Of a stretch of 33,350 nt of DNA, positions 28,386 to 33,350 are shown one piece after another. This stretch comes from Asaia prunellae JCM 25354 (GTDB lineage Bacteria; Pseudomonadota; Alphaproteobacteria; Acetobacterales; Acetobacteraceae), in assembly GCF_000613885.1 (NCBI RefSeq), contig NZ_BAJV01000022.1:1-33350 (forward strand). Reading direction: 5' to 3'. The notes under the pieces were generated by a model, which saw only the letters and a program-made list of their open reading frames with translations, was not told the DNA's origin and made no database searches. The stretch's first letter is position 1, and the number at the start of each line of letters is the position of its first letter. A program made the position numbers and the translations under genes.

Positions 28386-28970
28386 ATGCCCGGTATCACA
28401 AGGCCGAAACGACCGCGGGCTGATAGCCAACGTAGTCGCAAAGCCCTGCTTGCTGCTGCCCGCGCGGCCTTCATGGCCGGTGACAGCAATATCCGCATGG
28501 ATGCTATAGCGGCCCTTGCCGGTGTCGGTGTGGGAACGCTCTATCGCCATTTCGCCGATCGTGAGGCCCTGATCGAAGCTGTTTATGAAGACGAACGTAA
28601 TCAGCTCGTCGAGGCGGCAGAATATCTTGCCTCACAGCATGAACCTCTTGAGGCTCTGCGCAGCTGGCTGCGTCTTTTCGTGAAATATGCAGCCACGAAA
28701 CACGCTATGGGGCCTGTTCTGAACACGCTTTCAGGCGGTAGCTCGGCATTTTATGCCCGCACAGGCACCCCCATCAGCGAGGCAATAACCCGACTGACAG
28801 CATCCGCTGTGCAAACAGGGGATATTCGAGATGATATCGACCCGCCTGATTTATTACGTGCGATCTATGGCATCTGCGCCGTCACCGGCGAACGTTCCCA
28901 ACAGGCCCTGCAATTTGTCGATATCGTCCTGAAAGGCGCTCGCCCCGAACTACCCTCCCAGGAAGGATGA
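28386..28970 (+). CDS. TetR/AcrR-family transcriptional regulator
   Basis: A 194-residue regulator. The N-terminal helix-turn-helix is IRMDAIAALAGVGVGTLYRHFADREALIEAVYEDE, the standard TetR recognition region, followed by an all-helical ligand domain. GGGAG lies upstream of ATG 28386. It is divergent from the SDR gene, and the palindromic operator ends 16 nt before its start, so autoregulation with control of the SDR gene is likely. The ligand is unknown. Confidence 0.93.
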   Translation: MPGITRPKRPRADSQRSRKALLAAARAAFMAGDSNIRMDAIAALAGVGVGTLYRHFADREALIEAVYEDERNQLVEAAEYLASQHEPLEALRSWLRLFVKYAATKHAMGPVLNTLSGGSSAFYARTGTPISEAITRLTASAVQTGDIRDDIDPPDLLRAIYGICAVTGERSQQALQFVDIVLKGARPELPSQEG

Positions 28971-29169
28971 ATACCCCTTATCCTTGCGTAGAGCGGTGTG
29001 TGCCCAGACAGAATACTACACATAATACCTTTTGCTGAATTAATTCGTATCTCCCTTTCTTCGCTGACGATCAGAAATATCATTATTCTCATCAAATATT
29101 ATATCTAATTCAGTACAGTTGCTTCCCAAACCAGGATGTTGCGCATACAGAGGTAATAGACATTTTTCC

Positions 29170-29469
29170 ATGTGTGTCGGGATGATGAACAGAAAAACAA
29201 CGGGTAGATTCGGTTTAGGCCTGATCGTATTTTTTGCTGGCGCTGCGGTCATTTTCCCCAGGATCACCGCACCAAACCCTTCTGCCGGATCTCGTCCCTG
29301 CACACATGGCAATGATCGTGACCAGGAAAACTGTTCGCATTATAGCCATAGCAGTGCCGGCTTCTGGTCAGGCGGGAGACAGCGTGCAGAAACAGGCGAA
29401 GAGGCCAGATCGGCGGGTCATGCCGGGTTTGGTGAAAGCGCCGCCTTCCATTCTGGTGGTGGCGAGTAG
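29170..29469 (+). CDS. Small membrane-anchored protein, DUF1190/YgiB-like
   Basis: About 94-99 residues depending on start (ATG 29170, 29182 or 29185). A short basic segment (MNRKTTGRFG) leads into one hydrophobic stretch (LGLIVFFAGAAVIF), then a Ser/Gly/His-rich tail containing CTHGNDRDQENCSH and ending HAGFGESAAFHSGGGE. The GFGES ending and the position just before a glutathionylspermidine-synthase-like gene recall YgiB (DUF1190), which precedes YgiC in E. coli. It is much shorter than YgiB, so the assignment is tentative. The stop is 5 nt before the next gene. Confidence 0.55.
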   Translation: MCVGMMNRKTTGRFGLGLIVFFAGAAVIFPRITAPNPSAGSRPCTHGNDRDQENCSHYSHSSAGFWSGGRQRAETGEEARSAGHAGFGESAAFHSGGGE

Positions 29470-29474
29470 GTACC

Positions 29475-30662
29475 TTGGTACGGCTCCGTCGCGTTTCTTC
29501 GATACCACGCCCGGACTGGATGCAGCAGGCCGATCGTATCGGTTATCATTATTATCGTAATGCTGATGGCAGCCATGCCTGGAGAGAGGATGTCTGTTAC
29601 GAACTCGATGCCGCAGCACTGGCGCTTGTCACCAGAACGGCCGAGAGGCTGCATGCCCTGTGCATGGAGCTTGTTGCCGAAGCTGTTCGACGTCCCGACG
29701 GGCTGGATGAATTTCATATTCCGCGTGATTTACAAGGCTATATACGTGACTCCTGGTACCGACGCGATCCGTTTCTGATCGGTCGGTTCGATCTGGCCTG
29801 GTGTCACGGTCAGCCAAAACTGATCGAATATAACGCTGATACACCCGCCACGCTCCCTGAGAGCACCCAGATGCAGGTTACCTGGCACGCTCAACGCGGT
29901 CAGCCTCATGACCAGGCTCCACTGAACGCATCGGCACTCATCTCACGCCTTGCGCACCTTCATGCAGAGGGTCGTATTGATCAGATCGTCCATATTACAC
30001 CCTACCCGGACAATCTCGAGGATGCCACACACGCCCTTTATTACGAACGCTGGGTCAGACAAGCCGGACTGACAGCTGTTCATTGCGAGTTGAAGGATCT
30101 TGAAATTACCACCAGTGGGCGTTTTCTGCATAAAGGCCGGATCGTGAACAGCATGATACGCATGTATCCTTGGGAGCTGATGTTTAGGGATAGAGGCGCG
30201 CGCTTTTTGCGAGACTGTGGCTGCAGTTTTCTCAATCCACCATGGACAGCCCTGCTATCCAACAAGGCCCTCCTGCCCGCTTTATGGCGACGTCATCCAG
30301 GACACCCGAACCTGCTCGCCGCCGGCTATACTCCCGATAAAAGCTTTTTTGGACGGAACAGAGCCTACGTCGAAAAACCGATCCATGCGCGTGGTGGCGA
30401 AAACATCCGCATTATAAAAAACGGCAGACAGATCTGTGCAGAAACCGGCACTTATGGCGCTTACCGTAAAATATACCAGGAATTCGCCGATCATCGCATA
30501 GATGGCGTGACGGCCTCGGTCGGTGCCTGGGTTGTCGGCAATCGATTTGCAGGTCTGACCATGCGAGAAAGCCCCGATCCAATCATACGACACACCTCTC
30601 CTATCGTGCCGCATGTCATTCTCAGACGGAACCGTTTAACGAGGTTCCTGAAAAAAGCATGA
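29475..30662 (+). CDS. Glutathionylspermidine synthase family protein, YgiC-like
   Basis: A 395-residue ATP-grasp ligase of the glutathionylspermidine synthase family. Landmarks are RRVSSIPRPDW near the N-terminus, FDLAWCHGQPKLIEYNADTP, ALLSNKALLPALW, YVEKPIHARGGENI and the ending GNRFAGLTMRESPDPI. It lacks the amidase half of E. coli Gss and matches the shorter YgiC/YjfC group, whose true substrate is not settled. The family-like N-terminus begins at TTG 29475; the first ATG (29520) would cut into it. It is translationally close to the small gene upstream. Confidence 0.88.
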   Translation: MVRLRRVSSIPRPDWMQQADRIGYHYYRNADGSHAWREDVCYELDAAALALVTRTAERLHALCMELVAEAVRRPDGLDEFHIPRDLQGYIRDSWYRRDPFLIGRFDLAWCHGQPKLIEYNADTPATLPESTQMQVTWHAQRGQPHDQAPLNASALISRLAHLHAEGRIDQIVHITPYPDNLEDATHALYYERWVRQAGLTAVHCELKDLEITTSGRFLHKGRIVNSMIRMYPWELMFRDRGARFLRDCGCSFLNPPWTALLSNKALLPALWRRHPGHPNLLAAGYTPDKSFFGRNRAYVEKPIHARGGENIRIIKNGRQICAETGTYGAYRKIYQEFADHRIDGVTASVGAWVVGNRFAGLTMRESPDPIIRHTSPIVPHVILRRNRLTRFLKKA

Positions 30663-30978
30663 TACATCCCCTTTCACAGAGCATATGCTTTTCATTACCA
30701 GTCAGGGAATAATCGAGATCTCGTTCCAATACCCATACGAACTGCAAATAATTGTCGGTTCATATATAATGAATAAAATATACCCTCCTTCCAATTGACA
30801 GGAGCGTTCTGCACGATCTTAAAATCCCCTGTAGGATATATGATGCGATCAAATATAATATTATTCATAATCCGATTTCAGCGTTCTTACGCGGGATTTT
30901 ACTTCAGACAGCGAAATGAACTTCTTCTGGGTAAGCATGTTGAAATCAACTCATTATTCGCAGAAGGACTAAATCCGC
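30663..30978. other. AT-rich intergenic region with a possible promoter
   Basis: 316 nt without a convincing gene; the frame open from 30795 has no family similarity until it joins the DUF421 body. A candidate sigma-70 promoter is TTGACA (30795-30800), an 18-bp spacer, then TTAAAA (30819-30824), on the plus strand upstream of the DUF421 gene. I see no strong terminator after the ligase gene. Confidence 0.4.
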
Positions 30979-31652
30979 ATGATTACCCTCTATCTCTGGG
31001 TCATTCTAAAGCTTGTCATCGGATTTGCTCTGATCATTTCCTATCTGAATGTCACAGGGCGGAACCAGATTGCATGATGACGTCAGTCGATCTGGTAGGA
31101 AATTTCATTCTTGGAGGTGTCGTAGGAGGCATTCTCTACAATGACAAACTACCTATTCTACATTACATTGCCCTTTTGATACTATGTATTATTCTCATGT
31201 CCATATTTAATGCACTTTCTCGAAAGATTCCAGGCCTGCGTAAGCGCACTATTGGAGAGCCTATCACAATTATTCGTAATGGACGTTTTCTGATAGAAAG
31301 TTTCAAGGAAAATGCCAGCCGTATTGATATCAAAGATATTGCAACGGCTTTGCGTATGCAAAATATCTTCAGCTTCGACAATATCGACTTCGCGCAAATC
31401 GAGACAACAGGTCATGTCAGTGTCATCATGAAAGAGGAAGCTAAAAAACCATCGCGTTTTCTCATTCATCGCGGAGAGATTCTGGAAGCCGAGCTCAAGA
31501 TTCTTGATCGCAGCCAAGTCTGGCTTGAGAATGAACTGACCAAAATGGGCCTGAATGATCCGAAAGAAATATTCTTGGCTGAGTGGGTAGGTGATCACCT
31601 GCTTGTTGTAACAGCAGATGGACATGTTCACGGAAATTCAATCCAGACTTGA
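30979..31652 (+). CDS. DUF421 (YetF/YdfR-like) membrane protein (frameshifted)
   Basis: A 224-residue inner-membrane protein after repair. The N-terminal part (MITLYLWVILKLVIGF... then NVTGRNQIA) and MTSVDLVGNFILGGVVGG are the membrane region; from KRTIGEPITIIRNGRF on is the DUF421 cytosolic domain, with the RMQNIFSFDNIDFAQIETTG core. The frame breaks near 31073-31074: the 5' part reads to a TGA at 31074, and one extra base joins it to MTSVDL. AAGGA precedes ATG 30979. The function of DUF421 proteins is poorly known. The region is AT-richer than the left half of the window. Confidence 0.85.
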
Positions 31653-31732
31653 ACATGTCCTTTTCTGAGACACAGGACTTGCACCTTATGATTGCAGAAT
31701 CCTGAAAACGGGCACCTGGTTAACCGTTACAC

Positions 31733-33150
31733 TTAAGGAACTGCTATTTCCTGTCTTGGAGTAATTCGATTCCACGCATCGAGAGCCGCAGTTTTATAGG
31801 CCTCGGCGAGAGTCGGATAATTGAAAGTGGCATCGATAAAATAGTCTATCGTTCCACCCAGATTGATGACGGCCTGTCCAATGTGGATAAGCTCGGTAGC
31901 ACCCTCACCTATGATATGGACGCCAAGGATTCTATGATCCTCTAGAGCAATGATTATTTTCAATATACCACCACGTATGCCCATGATGTGGCCACGGGAT
32001 GTTTCACGCAGTCTCGCAATGCCACATTCATAGGGCAGACCGGCTTTGCGAACCTCTTCCTCGCTCATTCCAACGGTCGATATTTCGGGTACAGAGTAAA
32101 TACCATAGGGAAAGTGCTGAGGAGCATGCATCACCCATGTGTAAACGCGTGATAGGCGGCAAGCCTTCCTTGTTCCATCGAAGTCGAAGCCAGTGAGGGA
32201 AAGCCGATTACATCTCCGGTTGCATAAATATGTGGAACATCAGTCTGAAAGGTTTGCGGATCGACTTTAAGTCGCCCACGCGCATCCGCTTCCAGACCGC
32301 ATGCTGACAGGTTGAGCGTGTCTGTCGCACCAGAGCGTCCTCCGGTATAGAGGAGCATATCTCCACGCACACGACGACCACCTTCAAGAATGGCAACCGG
32401 CTGGCCAGCCTCCATCTGAATCGACTCCAGCTTCATCCCCAACCTGAAATGGACACCAAGATCACGAAGCCAGTGCATGAGTTCTGCAACCACCTCACGA
32501 TCAATAAACCCGAGAATATCCTCTCTGGCATCAATAATTGTCACGCGGATATCCAGAGCATTGAATATTGTTGCGTATTCAATGCCAATGACACCTGCAC
32601 CAACAACAATCAAAGAGCGTGGCAGTTCGTCCAGATGCACGATAGCATCGCTATCAAATATAATCTTGTCGTCAAAAGGGACATCATTTGGTCGATGCGG
32701 CCTTGTGCCAACTGCGATCAGTATTTTTTCACCCGAGACAACTGAAGTCGCACCATCCTTTGCTTCAATTTCTATGCGGTGAGAGTCAAGAAAGCGCCCA
32801 CGTCCATGCTGCACACGGACCGTGTTTCTGGCGAATTGATGTTCAAGGATATCCACTTCAAAGTCGAGTGTCTTTGAGAGACGCATACGAAGATCATTTG
32901 CTGTGATCTCGGATTTGACGCGGTAGGATTGACCATAAAAGCCACGCTCCCGCCACCCCGTCAGATTCAGTACAGTCTCACGCAGTGTTTTCGAGGGAAT
33001 AGTGCCTTCATGTACGGATACGCCGCCTACTCTGTGCTGCTCTTCTATAACCAGAACAGAACGGCCCAGTTTGGCTGCCTGCACTGCCGCACGTCGTCCG
33101 GAAGGACCACTACCGATTACAATGAGATCAAAGTCATATGCCTTTGACAT
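31733..33150 (-). CDS. sthA: Soluble pyridine nucleotide transhydrogenase (frameshifted)
   Basis: A 472-residue flavoprotein after repair, interconverting NADPH and NADH in the cytosol. FAD motif GSGPSG (residues 13-18), GTIPSKTLRE, NAD(P) motif VVGAGVIGIEYA, and YATGDVIGFPSLAS are present. The position of the redox-active disulfide in related lipoamide dehydrogenases reads GGVSVHEGT, without Cys, which separates Sth/UdhA from the disulfide reductases. The C-terminal dimer domain is HFPYGIYSVPEISTVGM onward. The frame breaks at CCC 32134-32136; four C restore FTHGVMHAPQHF. GGTGAGGAG is a strong ribosome site before ATG 33150. It is convergent with DUF421. Confidence 0.92.
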
Positions 33151-33255
33151 TATATTCTCCTCACCCCTGTCTCAATCTGTCCTCGGCATCAAACCAAGCC
33201 ATCAAAAGACTCATGCCTCGTCATTGCACAGGGGCAGACAGATCAATGCAATAGC

Positions 33256-33348
33256 CTATCCTGTCTGTGTCGGAGTCGTGATTGCGCCCGGTTTCGCGGT
33301 ATAATCACGATCACTGATAGAGGCAGCTTCGTCAGCAGCACAGCTACA
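33256..33348 (-). CDS. Possible 3' end of a gene running off the window
   Basis: An open frame enters from the right edge and stops at 33256; its last residues read AKPGAITTPTQTG. It is on the same strand as sthA, 105 nt upstream of it. Only 30 codons are visible, so it may be chance. Confidence 0.25.
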   Translation of the reverse strand, partial: CSCAADEAASISDRDYTAKPGAITTPTQTG

Positions 33349-33350
33349 TA

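Noticed and set aside
30795-30978. Upstream extension of the DUF421 reading frame
   Set aside because: The residues before the break do not resemble DUF421. The family N-terminus is encoded in another frame from ATG 30979 with a good ribosome site.
1-33350. CRISPR array, tRNA, rRNA or insertion sequence
   Set aside because: No regularly spaced repeats, cloverleaf-like segments, transposase motifs or flanking inverted repeats were seen by eye.

Overview
The window looks like chromosome of an acetic acid bacterium (Acetobacteraceae, Alphaproteobacteria). The basis is gene content: an OprB-type carbohydrate porin, a large TonB-dependent receptor, aerobic-type cobalamin genes behind a cobalamin riboswitch, and a ChvE/GguAB sugar importer. 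The genus is not resolved; an insect- or plant-associated form such as Asaia is a guess. I see no rRNA, tRNA, insertion sequence or CRISPR array.

Layout. 150-4690 (+): two overlapping cation diffusion facilitators, a CLC chloride/proton antiporter and a luciferase-like flavin oxidoreductase. 4921-8325 (-): an OprB porin followed by a GH15 glucoamylase/trehalase-like enzyme. 8530-18000 (-): a cobalamin riboswitch, then DUF1636 ferredoxin-like protein, cobW, cobN, cobB, a cobC-like phosphatase and a TonB-dependent receptor. 18146-21548 (-): an AT-richer islet reading small membrane peptide, dsdC, dsdA, small secreted protein, ivy (lysozyme inhibitor). 22358-26294 (+): chvE-gguA-gguB, followed by a convergent outer-membrane barrel gene (-). 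27296-28970: an SDR oxidoreductase and a TetR regulator, divergent across a nested palindrome. 29170-31652 (+): a DUF1190-like small protein, a glutathionylspermidine-synthase-family ligase and a DUF421 membrane protein. 31733-33150 (-): a soluble transhydrogenase.

Nine genes are split by 12 single-base frameshifts. In every case adding one base restores a full-length family protein with its motifs intact. All 12 are losses and most remove a G or C from a short run. This is better explained by sequencing or assembly deletions than by gene decay. Genes are therefore annotated at full span, with the break position in each entry.

The most notable groupings are the co-directional D-serine deaminase and lysozyme-inhibitor islet, the riboswitch-led cobalamin operon ending in an outer-membrane receptor, and the symmetrical operator between the SDR and TetR genes.
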